Origin: Bacteroidales bacterium UBA3663
Lineage (GTDB): Bacteria; Bacteroidota; Bacteroidia; Bacteroidales; UBA3663
Assembly: GCA_002373755.1 (NCBI GenBank)
Contig: DFJU01000005.1
Span: 1 to 21,262 of the forward strand
DNA length: 21,262 nucleotides
Direction of reading: 5' to 3'
Part shown: positions 1 through 8,046 of the stretch, piece by piece
How the letters are laid out: every line of letters begins with the position of its first letter
Numbering within the stretch: position 1 is the stretch's first letter
Program-made: the position numbers and the translations under genes
The notes under the pieces: generated by a model
The model's database searches: none
Seen by the model: only the letters and a program-made list of their open reading frames with translations
Told to the model about the DNA's origin: nothing

Positions 1-26
1 CCCCCTCCCGTTACATAGGGAGGGGG
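1..26. repeat. GC-rich perfect inverted repeat (possible terminator stem)
   Basis: CCCCCTCCC, an 8-nt loop (GTTACATA) and GGGAGGGGG form a perfect 9-bp stem at the very left edge of the window. No T-run follows it on the + strand, and the region beyond it on the - strand is cut off. It could be the terminator of a gene outside the window or a structure in the trmD leader. The sequence alone does not decide between these. Confidence 0.5.
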
Positions 27-42
27 AATGATTTGAATCATT
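27..42. repeat. Perfect 16-bp palindrome upstream of trmD
   Basis: AATGATT, two bases (TG), then AATCATT. It abuts the GC-rich stem at 1-26 directly and runs into a TTGGCC at 41-46. It contains TTTG (32-35), which lies 21 nt before a poor TAACTACG (57-64), so it may overlap a weak Bacteroidetes-type promoter for trmD. An operator-like role is a guess. Confidence 0.45.
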
Positions 43-144
43 GGCCACAAAAACAATAACTACGCAAATGCGGAATATTGGCCATTGAAAAAACTCTTTT
101 ACACTCACTTACACTCTGCGAGAAATAAAAAAATACACTCCAAA

Positions 145-837
145 ATGCGAATAGACATCATAACCGTGCTGCCCGAACTGCTCGACAGCCCATTGAACCA
201 GAGCATCCTGAAACGCGCGCAAGCCAAGGGATTGGTCGAAATCCACGTGCACAACCTGCGCGACTGGAGCACCGACGAAAAGCGCCGCAGCGTCGATGAC
301 TACGCCTTCGGTGGCAGTGCCGGCATGGTCATGCAGTGCGAACCCATCGACCGTTGCATCAGCGAACTGAAGTCACAGCGCCACTACGACGAGGTGATTT
401 TTGTCACTCCCGACGGCGAGACGTTCAATCAGCACATGGCCAATGACCTTTCGATGTGCGACAACATCATCATCCTGTGCGGTCACTACAAAGGCATCGA
501 CCAACGCATCCGCGAACATCTGATTACCAAAGAGATAACCATCGGCGACTACGTCCTGACCGGCGGCGAACTTCCTGCGGCCATCATCACCGATGCCGTC
601 GTGCGCGTCATTCCGGGAGCCATCGGCGATGAACAGTCGGCCCTCTCCGATTCGTTCCAGGACGACCTCCTTGCCCCGCCCGTCTATACGCGCCCCTCGG
701 AATATACGTTTCAGGACGGCACCGTATCGGCCGTTCCCGAAATCCTGCTCTCCGGCCACGAACGCAAGATCCGCGAGTGGGAACACGACATGGCCGTGCA
801 GCGGACGCAGGAAAGAAGACCTGACCTGCTGGAATAA
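145..837 (+). CDS. trmD: tRNA (guanine-N1-)-methyltransferase TrmD
   Basis: TrmD transfers a methyl group from S-adenosylmethionine to N1 of G37 in tRNAs, which prevents +1 frameshifting. It is a cytosolic SPOUT-family homodimer. From the ATG at 145 the protein is 230 aa, close to the family norm. Visible hallmarks are GGSAGMVM (57-63), the knot/SAM segments LCGHYKGID (111-119) and [10 protein letters not shown] (133-142), and [16 protein letters not shown] (169-184) with the catalytic-type Asp169; Arg154 also sits where the E. coli enzyme has its key arginine. The frame stays open upstream to a TTG at 85, but those 20 residues do not resemble the family, and [11 protein letters not shown] is the typical N-terminus. 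A nuclease gene follows after 18 bp and ligA after that, all on the same strand, so cotranscription is likely. Confidence 0.96.
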   Translation: MRIDIITVLPELLDSPLNQSILKRAQAKGLVEIHVHNLRDWSTDEKRRSVDDYAFGGSAGMVMQCEPIDRCISELKSQRHYDEVIFVTPDGETFNQHMANDLSMCDNIIILCGHYKGIDQRIREHLITKEITIGDYVLTGGELPAAIITDAVVRVIPGAIGDEQSALSDSFQDDLLAPPVYTRPSEYTFQDGTVSAVPEILLSGHERKIREWEHDMAVQRTQERRPDLLE

Positions 838-855
838 AAATATATTACACAAGGT

Positions 856-1911
856 ATGGAAGAAAAAAACAATGCATTAAATAAATCGACGCCGATGCCC
901 GACACCGATTTGATGCGACTTGCCAACAGAATTGTTGCAGTAATTGAAAACGGCAAACAACAGCTTGCCATCGACATCAACCGAACAATTAAATCTACAT
1001 ATTGGAATGTAGGTCGTTACATCGTGGAATTTGAGCAACAAGGGAATGCAAAGGCGAAATATGGCATGAACCTTCTTTCAAACCTTGCAAGAATTCTTCG
1101 GGCAAGAGTCGGACGCGGATACAGCCGTCCCAACCTGAACAATATGCGGAAGTTCTATGTATTGTTTCCAAACATATCTGAAAACTCTGAATCTCCAATT
1201 TGTCAGATGTCTGACAAATTAACGTGGTCACATATATGCGAACTCATTACTATTGAAGATTCCTTAGAACGGGAATTCTACCTAAAAGAATGTGTCTCAG
1301 AAGGATGGAACGTAGAAACCTTGCATCGGCAGAAGGAAAGCGGACTATTCCTGCGATTGGCTTTAAGCAAAGACAAAAAAGGCATATTGGAACTCGCTCA
1401 CAAAGGGCAACTGATACAGACTGCGGAAGATGTTGTGAAAGACACCTACACTCTTGAATTCCTTGGCATTGAAGACAAAAAACGCTACAAAGAAAGCGAA
1501 CTGGAACAAAAATTGGCTGACAACATGCAAAAGTTCTTGCTGGAACTTGGCAAGGGATTCACTTTCGTTGGCCGTCAATATGCTCTGTCAATCAACAACA
1601 CGCATTACCATGTCGATTTGGTGTTCTATCACCGCATCTTGAGATGTTTCGTCCTCATAGACATCAAACGCGGAGCCGTGAAACACAAGGACATCGGCCA
1701 AATGAATATGTATATGGGATATTTCGCCAAAGAAGAAAATGTTGAAGGCGACAATCCTCCAATTGGCATCGTGTTGAGCCACTACAAGGATGAACTGATG
1801 GTGGAATATGCCACATACGGCATGGATTCAAATCTTTTTGTCTCTAAATACGAATTGTTCCTGCCAAACAAGGAAGAATTGCGCAAATTGGTCATGGACA
1901 TCCTTAAATAA
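856..1911 (+). CDS. DUF1016/YhcG-type PD-(D/E)xK nuclease-like protein
   Basis: A 351-aa protein with the two-part architecture of the YhcG family. The N-terminal DUF1016 region covers about residues 35-145 (the NVGRYIVEFE and SRPNLNNMRKFY stretches, and TWSHICEL at 123-130). The C-terminal PD-(D/E)xK domain covers about 217-325: E217, HVDLVFYH with D254, and IDIK with D269 and K271, followed by GQMNMYMGYF. The family usually reads ELK where this reads DIK, which is still compatible with a nuclease core. The biological role of this family is poorly known; members often lie near restriction-modification genes or in mobile regions. Base use differs strongly from the neighbours: the 60 bases at 1141-1200 are about 32% GC by hand count, against about 62% at 3241-3300 in ligA. 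The gene begins 18 bp after trmD and ends 14 bp before ligA. Lateral acquisition is inferred. Confidence 0.85.
   Translation: MEEKNNALNKSTPMPDTDLMRLANRIVAVIENGKQQLAIDINRTIKSTYWNVGRYIVEFEQQGNAKAKYGMNLLSNLARILRARVGRGYSRPNLNNMRKFYVLFPNISENSESPICQMSDKLTWSHICELITIEDSLEREFYLKECVSEGWNVETLHRQKESGLFLRLALSKDKKGILELAHKGQLIQTAEDVVKDTYTLEFLGIEDKKRYKESELEQKLADNMQKFLLELGKGFTFVGRQYALSINNTHYHVDLVFYHRILRCFVLIDIKRGAVKHKDIGQMNMYMGYFAKEENVEGDNPPIGIVLSHYKDELMVEYATYGMDSNLFVSKYELFLPNKEELRKLVMDILK
1197..1220. repeat. 24-bp palindrome inside the DUF1016 gene
   Basis: AATTTGTCAGA, TG, TCTGACAAATT: 11-bp arms that are perfectly complementary around a 2-base centre. It lies in the coding sequence at about codons 114-122 (residues CQMSDKL), in the linker just before the TWSH motif. 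It could form a hairpin in the mRNA or a binding site in the DNA. No function can be assigned. Confidence 0.7.
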
Positions 1912-1925
1912 ATCGAATTCCAGTC

Positions 1926-4037
1926 ATGTACAACCTTTCTGATTTTCTCCGCCGCGACACCAGCGACCAAGCCAGCCTGACCGAAGCCCTCGCATGGGCC
2001 TCGATGAAATACTACGTGGAAAATGACCCGCCCGTGTCCGACTTCGAGTTCGACATGGAGTTCAAGCAGCTGCAACGGCTTGAGCAGGAGAGCGGAATCG
2101 TCCTCCCAAACAGCCCGACCCAGCGCGTCGGCAGCGACATCCAGGGCGGATTCGAGAAACATCGGCACATCATCCCGATGCAGAGCATCGAAAACGTCTA
2201 TTCCGACGGCGAGTTGCAGGAATGGCTCGCCTCGACCAGCCGACAGCTGCGCGACGCCTTCCCGTCGGACGAAATCTCGTTCACCTACGAGCCGAAATAC
2301 GACGGCCTTTCCATCTCGCTCATCTACACCGACGGAGTGCTGACCGATGCCGTGACGCGCGGCAACCAGCTTGAAGGCGAAAGCGTGTTGGCCAATGTCC
2401 GCACCATCCGCAACGTGCCGCTTTCGTTGGTCTCATTGGCCGATGCCCCTGCCCTGCCACACATCTTCGAGGTGCGCGGCGAGGTGCTGATGCCGCAATC
2501 GTCGTTCGACAGACTGAATGCCGAGAAGGCGGCCAACGGCGAAAAACCATTCGCCAACAAGCGCAACGCCGCATCGGGCAGTCTCAAGCAGCTCGACCCG
2601 AAGGTCACGGCGCGGCGCGGTCTCATCGTCAATGCCTATGCCGCCTATTCGACCGACGAGGAGTGGCAGCGCACGCAGATGCCGTCGCAGGAGGCCACCC
2701 TTGCCCTGCTCGACCGGCTCGGCTTCAGCCACTACGCGGAAAGTGCGGCGTTCAGCGATGTCGAGGCATTGGCCAATGCCATTGACCGATTCAATGAGAT
2801 TCGCACATCGCACCAGCTGCCCTACGACTGCGACGGCGTGGTCGTCAAGGTCAACCTGCGCCGCCATCAGGAATTTCTGGGCCTGAACACGACGTTCCCC
2901 AACTGGTGCAAGGCGCGCAAGTTCCCGCAGGAGGCGCAGAGTACGCTCATCCGCGGCGTGACGTTCCAGGTGGGCATGACGGGACACGTCACTCCCGTGG
3001 CCGAACTCGACCCGACAGCCATCTCGGGCAGCATCGTGTCGCGTGCCACGTTGAACAATGAGAGCTACATCCGGCAGCTCGGCCTCACCATCGGCAGCTA
3101 CGTCTTCGTGCAGAAGGCCGGCGAGGTCATCCCGCAGGTCACGGGGCTGGACGACGCGCGCAATGCGGCCGAAGCGGTCGAGACATCGGCTATAACCTTC
3201 CCGACCACGTGTCCATGCTGCGGCACGGCGCTGGAGCGCAAGGGCGAATACTGGATTTGCCCCAACCACCATTGCCGCGAACAGGCCATCCAGCGGCTCG
3301 AATACTGGTGCGGCAAGGACTGCGCCAACATCAAGGGGCTCGGGCCGGAAGTCTTGGCCGACCTCTACGACCGGCTCGATGTGGCCTCGGTCAACGACCT
3401 CTACCGCGTGTTTGTGGCCGATGCAAAGTCGTTCGAGGGCGACATCTTCCATGCCAGCTACGCGGATTTCCTGCAAGAGAAATTGGGCGACGGCTATGCC
3501 GAAAAGAAGATTGCGCAGATGCTCGACGGCGTGCAGCAGAGCGTCCAGACGCTGACGCTCGACCGCATCATCGGCGGACTCGGCATCGACGGCGTGGGCA
3601 AGATTACGGGCAAGCTGCTGGCCGAGCATTTCGGTTCGCTCGACGCCTTCCGCCACGCCACATTGGACGAACTGCTGCTCATCGACGGCATCGGCGAAAT
3701 CATGGCCAAGAACATTCTGGAGGCCGATTTGAGCGACTATTCATGCCTGTGGGACGGCACATTGGCCATCAACACGACCTATCAGGCGGCCGAAAAGCTC
3801 GGCTCGTCGCTCGACGGTCTGACCATCATCTTCACCGGCACGTCGTACCGCTTCAAGCGCGACGAAATCAAGGACTTCTTCATCGGCCACGGCGCGAAAT
3901 ACGTCGGCTCGGTGTCGGGCAAGGTGAACTACGTCGTTACGGGCGATGCTCCCGGCCAGAACAAGCTCGACAAGGCGCGTCAACTGGGCGTCGAGGTCAT
4001 CGCCGAACGCGACTTCTACGCGAAGTTCGGGCTGTAG
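1926..4037 (+). CDS. ligA: NAD-dependent DNA ligase LigA
   Basis: LigA seals nicks in duplex DNA using NAD+ during replication and repair. At 703 aa it has the full family length. The order is as expected: Ia/NTase domain with the adenylated lysine K124 in EPKYDGLSI; motif FEVRGEV (181-187); FANKRNAASGSL (209-220); DGVVVKVN with K308; an OB-fold region; a four-cysteine zinc finger C429/C432/C445/C450; helix-hairpin-helix repeats (GLGIDGVGKITG, IDGIGEIMAKNI); and a C-terminal BRCT domain beginning near LDGLTIIFTGT. The usual PMLSLxN motif reads PMQSIEN here (94-100 region lies just after it), a conservative departure. The start at 1926 is the first ATG after the nuclease stop and gives a typical N-terminus. 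No clear Shine-Dalgarno is visible, which is normal for Bacteroidota. Transcription ends at the hairpin at 4065-4097. Confidence 0.97.
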   Translation: MYNLSDFLRRDTSDQASLTEALAWASMKYYVENDPPVSDFEFDMEFKQLQRLEQESGIVLPNSPTQRVGSDIQGGFEKHRHIIPMQSIENVYSDGELQEWLASTSRQLRDAFPSDEISFTYEPKYDGLSISLIYTDGVLTDAVTRGNQLEGESVLANVRTIRNVPLSLVSLADAPALPHIFEVRGEVLMPQSSFDRLNAEKAANGEKPFANKRNAASGSLKQLDPKVTARRGLIVNAYAAYSTDEEWQRTQMPSQEATLALLDRLGFSHYAESAAFSDVEALANAIDRFNEIRTSHQLPYDCDGVVVKVNLRRHQEFLGLNTTFPNWCKARKFPQEAQSTLIRGVTFQVGMTGHVTPVAELDPTAISGSIVSRATLNNESYIRQLGLTIGSYVFVQKAGEVIPQVTGLDDARNAAEAVETSAITFPTTCPCCGTALERKGEYWICPNHHCREQAIQRLEYWCGKDCANIKGLGPEVLADLYDRLDVASVNDLYRVFVADAKSFEGDIFHASYADFLQEKLGDGYAEKKIAQMLDGVQQSVQTLTLDRIIGGLGIDGVGKITGKLLAEHFGSLDAFRHATLDELLLIDGIGEIMAKNILEADLSDYSCLWDGTLAINTTYQAAEKLGSSLDGLTIIFTGTSYRFKRDEIKDFFIGHGAKYVGSVSGKVNYVVTGDAPGQNKLDKARQLGVEVIAERDFYAKFGL

Positions 4038-4064
4038 CCGATTCCGTTTCCCATCACAAATAAA

Positions 4065-4097
4065 AAATCCACCGACTCACATCGAGCCGGTGGATTT
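4065..4097. terminator. Bidirectional intrinsic terminator between ligA and the GH2 gene
   Basis: AAATCCACCG (4065-4074) pairs perfectly with CGGTGGATTT (4088-4097) around a 13-nt loop, which can add a small CTC/GAG pairing. An A-run precedes it and T-rich sequence follows (GTCGTTTT), so it can end transcription from ligA (+). The A-run reads as a U-tract for the convergent GH2 gene (-). Confidence 0.85.
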
Positions 4098-4140
4098 GTC
4101 GTTTTGCACAAAAGTCGCGTAGCAGGCTTGTTGACAGCCT

Positions 4141-6894
4141 TTACAGCGCCCTGAACGTCGCAAACAGTTCGTAGATGCGCTGGAATTCGACCTCGGTCGC
4201 GGGCTTGAAGTCGTCGCTGTTCATGTAGTCGAGGATGGAGTAGAGCAGCTGGCGCGCCACGATGCGCTGGTCGCGTTTCGACAGCAGGTCGAGGTTGGTC
4301 ATCACCAGACGGCCATTGCCAACGCGCGCCTCGAAGAGCATTCCCAGACGACGGTTCTTGTAGCCGTTGTCGATGGTCTGCACCAGCGGAACGAGGTCGG
4401 CAGGCATATCGCCCAAGTACATCGGATAGGTGCGGTTCACCAGCTCCCACCACTGCACGTCGCTGTGGAATGCCGTCGGGAAACGGCGGAACAGCGGATG
4501 ACGCTCGCGGATGAGCAGGCCGTGCGTGTGCGACGAGTAGCGCGACACCCACAGGTGGTTCCAGAACTGCGGCAACAGCGTCTGCTTGATGTTGCGCCCC
4601 AGGTTGACCTGATCGAAGCCGATGATGAGCACCTTGCCGCCATCGCGCAGCACCTGCCGTGCCTTCTCGTCGGGCACCGTAGTCACATAGATGTCGCGTT
4701 TCTCCAGCTTCACTTCGGCCGGATAGACCCATATCGGCCACTCGTTGCGATAGTCGCCCACGCGCACCTGCAACGTGAGTTGTGCGGCATCGGTCAGGGC
4801 CAATGACGCGAGCGGAACGGCCTCGTCGGCGAAACATTGGCCGCCACCCCAACCGAAATCGCGTGCCGGATAGTCTCTGCGCATGATTTCTTGGCCGATG
4901 GCGTTGCTGATCACGTACGAGCATGGCACGTCGCACAACGTATCGGCCGCACCCATGTTCGACAGTTCAAGCTGGAATCGCAGCGTGTCGGCCGTCGTGT
5001 AGATGAATTTCGGCACGCGCAACAGCGGTACCACCTCGCCCGACCATTGCAGCCATTCCTGCGGCTCGACGTAGCCCTTCGGCTCCAGAAATACGTTCAG
5101 GATACCTTCGTTGGCCGTCGCCTGACCCGTATAGTCGGCCAATGCCTGAAGCTCGTAGCCGCCATAGTTCCGCGTGCGGCGGATGCGCTCCATCTCGTGC
5201 TTGTAGCAGACGACCTGAAGCCGGCCCGAAGCCATCAGGAAGCTGTCGGCCAAGTGCTCCATGCCGTTCTGCGCCAACAGTCCGCGGCAGATGATGTTGA
5301 AGCCCGACCGCATGAAGCCCGTGAACTTCGGAATGTCGCGTAGTGCCGGATAGCTGCCCCATTGGCCGACCTCATGGCCGATGAGAGGCACTTTCAGCGT
5401 GTCGATGGCCGATGAAAAGTCGCTCCGACCCTCCGGCCTGCGTCTGTCCCACTCCACGCCGCGCCATCCAGCGCGCACCTGCACCTGGTTGTTCTTCGTC
5501 CACGGCCAGCTGCCGCCCACCGAAAATGCCGTATAGAGCCGTCGGCCGTCCCTGTGCACGCACGAATCGCCCCATTGCTCGGCGAACTTCGTCCACGACC
5601 TGCCCTTCGGCTCGTTGCCGGCAGCCAGCAGGATGAACGACGGATGGTTGCCGTAGGTGTCCAGAATCTGGTTGCTCTCCTGCCACAGGTATTGCGCCGT
5701 CGCATTGTCGGCCGTCAACAGCACGTCATGATTCGGCCACGACGAACATTCCACGTGCAGGTACATGCCCACGCTGTCGGCTGCGGCAAAGGCGGCTTCG
5801 GGCGGACACCAGCTGTGGAATCGCACCAGATTCGTGCCCCACCGCTTCAATCGACGGAAATATTCCAGCCAGAACGCCTCATCCATCGGCGGATAACCCG
5901 TCATCGGGAACTGCGCTCCGTCCACCGTGCCGCGCAGCAGGACGCGTCGGCCATTGATGCGCACGAAATGCTCATCGGCCGTGACCTCACGCATTCCGAA
6001 CGTAAGTTGCTGTTGGTCAACGGCTCGACCCTTCTTGTCCAATAGTTCGACCCTCAGATGGTAGAGTTGTGGCCGATGTTCATCCCACGTCTGCGTCAGT
6101 CCCGACAGGCGCACCTCGACCCGCTGGCTGTCATTGGCCAACACCACAGGCTGCTCCACCGTGCCGGCCTCGCTTTGCAGACGCAGGCGCATCTTTTCCG
6201 GTTTCTTGCCGCCGCCCCAGCCTAACTGCATCTGCACCGTGGCCGATGAATTGCCGACCGAGGGGAAAATCCGCGTAGCGCCATAAATCAGCCGCGTGGC
6301 TTTTTGGCCGATGATTCTTGCCTCGCCGATGAAGCCGTTCCAGTTCCCCTGGTCGTCGTCGCTCACGCTGTAGCTGTTGTGGCCGACAGGCACATCGGCC
6401 AACCTGTTGTCAACCACGATGCGCAGCGTGTCGGTCTGCCCCGCGCGCAGCAGTCCCGTCAGGTCGTAGCGGTGCGGTGCGGCCAATGTGCGGCATCCCT
6501 TGCCCACCTGCGGGGTCTTGAACAATGCCGTTGCCTCCACACCGTTCACGAACACATGGCTCACGATGTGGACACGTTCGAGCACGAGCGTCGCCATCAG
6601 ATTCGCCCAATCCTGCGGCACGGCGACCGTCTGTTCATAGACCTCTTCGCCCACGAAATAGGTTTTCGGCGTGAGGAAATAGGGCATCTGGAACGACGAG
6701 TCGGCACGCCACGGCGCAAACTGCGGGTTGTCGAAAAACTCCTTGCTGTAGTTCTCGTATGTCCATTCGGTCGTGGCCGATGGTGCTTGCGCGTGCGGAG
6801 ACAGACGGAAGCCCTGCAAGTCGATGACCTGCCGTGCCTGCACTATGGTTGCGGCCGATAGGGCCAGTAAAAAAGATGTAAATATCTGACGCAT
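4141..6894 (-). CDS. Secreted glycoside hydrolase family 2-type beta-glycosidase
   Basis: A 917-aa exported protein of the GH2 superfamily; the exact sugar substrate cannot be told. It starts with a Sec signal peptide (MRQIFTSFLLALSAATIVQA). A jelly-roll sugar-binding domain follows (about 50-200, including LVLERVHIVSHVFVNGVE), then immunoglobulin-like domain(s) (about 205-305), then a TIM barrel beginning near RRVLLRGTVDG. The barrel carries the acid/base-type glutamate in AAGNEPKG (about E428) and a nucleophile-type glutamate in LIGHEVGQW (about E508). The C-terminal region (FWNHLW, FPTAFHSDVQWWELV) resembles the Rossmann-like tail of Bacteroidota sugar-binding GH2 proteins. The frame is open upstream to 6984, but that 30-residue extension reads through a terminator and would bury the signal peptide, so the ATG at 6894 is chosen. 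No SusC/SusD pair is adjacent. It is convergent with ligA. Confidence 0.85.
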   Translation of the reverse strand: MRQIFTSFLLALSAATIVQARQVIDLQGFRLSPHAQAPSATTEWTYENYSKEFFDNPQFAPWRADSSFQMPYFLTPKTYFVGEEVYEQTVAVPQDWANLMATLVLERVHIVSHVFVNGVEATALFKTPQVGKGCRTLAAPHRYDLTGLLRAGQTDTLRIVVDNRLADVPVGHNSYSVSDDDQGNWNGFIGEARIIGQKATRLIYGATRIFPSVGNSSATVQMQLGWGGGKKPEKMRLRLQSEAGTVEQPVVLANDSQRVEVRLSGLTQTWDEHRPQLYHLRVELLDKKGRAVDQQQLTFGMREVTADEHFVRINGRRVLLRGTVDGAQFPMTGYPPMDEAFWLEYFRRLKRWGTNLVRFHSWCPPEAAFAAADSVGMYLHVECSSWPNHDVLLTADNATAQYLWQESNQILDTYGNHPSFILLAAGNEPKGRSWTKFAEQWGDSCVHRDGRRLYTAFSVGGSWPWTKNNQVQVRAGWRGVEWDRRRPEGRSDFSSAIDTLKVPLIGHEVGQWGSYPALRDIPKFTGFMRSGFNIICRGLLAQNGMEHLADSFLMASGRLQVVCYKHEMERIRRTRNYGGYELQALADYTGQATANEGILNVFLEPKGYVEPQEWLQWSGEVVPLLRVPKFIYTTADTLRFQLELSNMGAADTLCDVPCSYVISNAIGQEIMRRDYPARDFGWGGGQCFADEAVPLASLALTDAAQLTLQVRVGDYRNEWPIWVYPAEVKLEKRDIYVTTVPDEKARQVLRDGGKVLIIGFDQVNLGRNIKQTLLPQFWNHLWVSRYSSHTHGLLIRERHPLFRRFPTAFHSDVQWWELVNRTYPMYLGDMPADLVPLVQTIDNGYKNRRLGMLFEARVGNGRLVMTNLDLLSKRDQRIVARQLLYSILDYMNSDDFKPATEVEFQRIYELFATFRAL

Positions 6895-6943
6895 GGAACA
6901 ATTCAAAACACCTACTTTAATGGAAACAGATTTGCCTCTCAGC

Positions 6944-6978
6944 AAAAAAACGAAAGCCGACACTTTTGTGTTCGGCTT
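6944..6978 (-). terminator. Intrinsic terminator after the fimbrillin gene
   Basis: On the - strand, AAGCCGAACAC, a short A-rich loop and GTGTCGGCTT form a stem of about 10 bp with one bulged base, followed by TCG and seven Ts. It lies 34 bp after the fimbrillin stop and 49 bp before the GH2 start. The fimbrial module and the glycosidase are therefore probably separate transcription units. Confidence 0.88.
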
Positions 6979-7012
6979 CCGCATGTATTTACCTAAAAAT
7001 CAGGTTAGATTA

Positions 7013-7999
7013 TTACAGATTAACAGGCTGCGCATCTTTTGACTCCCAAGGAGCAACTGATGCAGTGATTGAAATCGGAGTGTCACCCTTTACCGTAACG
7101 TTTATGACGTTCTTACAACCAGCAACGATTGTCACATTTGCCTTCTTATTTTCGTATACCAGCGTTTGATCGCTTGGCAATGCGAAATAATAACTGATAG
7201 AGAGCTCACATGATGTTCCATCTCCACTGTTAGCAGGAATCATCGCTGTGCCATATCCTGTAAGTGAAGGATTAGCTGAAACAGACTCTGCAACAAATGT
7301 GTAAACAGAGAGGGTTTCTGCATTTGCGACAATTGAACTTTCAGCAAAGTCATAAGTAGAGTACTGAGGTGCTCTCAAAGACAAACTTGTCAATTGGGCA
7401 TCAGTCGCCCCTATTGATGCATAATAACTTTCATCATACTGCACATTAATTTCGACCTGTGCCAACAGATGCTGGAATTCAAGAGCAACAGCATCGCCGG
7501 CTGTAGCCGACTCATATGCAGCCATTACATCGGTCTCAGGGTCAACAACTGTGATGTTCAATTTACCTTGTTCCGCGTCAAGAACTGTATATTGCGAACC
7601 TGCTGGATAATATGCATAGAAAGAATACTCCATGTCACTAGAAACTCCACTAGGCCACATTGCAAGCTTTCCATTAACCGAACTGCATGAATGAGTTTCT
7701 GCTTCAGCATCTGCTGTATAAACGGCATTGTTCAGATTTTCGATATATGCCAATTCGTTATCGACAGTATATACACCAGTCAATGAAAAGCCGCCACTTT
7801 TATTATCTTCATTGTAGGCGAGGTTTCCGATGCCCGCCTCGCTTGCAGAATAAATACGGGTTGCTCTGCCAGTGTAGGCTGTAAATTCGATTGGGGTCGC
7901 ACCAGTGCCTGGCAAAACACTGACTTCACTGATCTCTTCGTTCGAGCAGCTGCTCAAAGCGACGACGGCCACAGAGGCCAAAAAGAAATACTTTTTCAT
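7013..7999 (-). CDS. Fimbrillin-family (Mfa-like) surface lipoprotein
   Basis: A 328-aa lipoprotein precursor. The signal peptide ends in LSSC with Cys18 as the lipidation site, and SNEE follows, resembling the acidic export signal that sends Bacteroidota lipoproteins to the cell surface. The body has the beta-rich fimbrillin pattern: TPIEFTAYTGRATR (35-48), LEFQHLLAQVEINV with L-x-S-L-S-L-R further on, and a C-terminus ending ITASVAPWESKDAQPVNL, the W-containing last strand common in Mfa-like proteins. Arg45 and Arg48 lie where FimA-type fimbrillins are cut by arginine-specific proteases; similar cleavage here is only an inference. It could be a fimbrial shaft or tip subunit or a stand-alone adhesin. 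It is the last gene of the DUF3575-DUF5119-fimbrillin set, 47 bp after DUF5119, and is followed by a strong terminator. Its sequence is more AT-rich than its neighbours. Confidence 0.82.
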   Translation of the reverse strand: MKKYFFLASVAVVALSSCSNEEISEVSVLPGTGATPIEFTAYTGRATRIYSASEAGIGNLAYNEDNKSGGFSLTGVYTVDNELAYIENLNNAVYTADAEAETHSCSSVNGKLAMWPSGVSSDMEYSFYAYYPAGSQYTVLDAEQGKLNITVVDPETDVMAAYESATAGDAVALEFQHLLAQVEINVQYDESYYASIGATDAQLTSLSLRAPQYSTYDFAESSIVANAETLSVYTFVAESVSANPSLTGYGTAMIPANSGDGTSCELSISYYFALPSDQTLVYENKKANVTIVAGCKNVINVTVKGDTPISITASVAPWESKDAQPVNL

Positions 8000-8046
8000 A
8001 GATGTAATGAATTAAGTGGTTAATATTGAGTGTATTAAATACTATA

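Noticed and set aside
81..97. GyrA QRDR change (Gly90 at the E. coli D87 position, given in residues) as a sign of quinolone resistance
   Set aside because: The main resistance serine is intact, and Gly at the second position may well be the normal residue in this group. The sequence alone gives no support for resistance.
829..1923. CTGGAAT (829-835) and ATTCCAG (1917-1923) flanking the nuclease gene as possible terminal inverted repeats
   Set aside because: Seven bases is well within chance, there is no target-site duplication and no transposase, and the first copy lies inside the conserved end of trmD.
2433..3656. A 407-codon open frame antisense to ligA, and a 284-codon + strand frame at 3209-4063
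   Set aside because: Both overlap the well-supported ligA. Their translations are Arg/Ala-rich shadow sequences without family features.
4016..4936. A 306-codon - strand frame over the end of ligA and the GH2 gene
   Set aside because: It overlaps the GH2 reading frame out of phase, crosses the terminator at 4065-4097, and gives a low-complexity shadow product.
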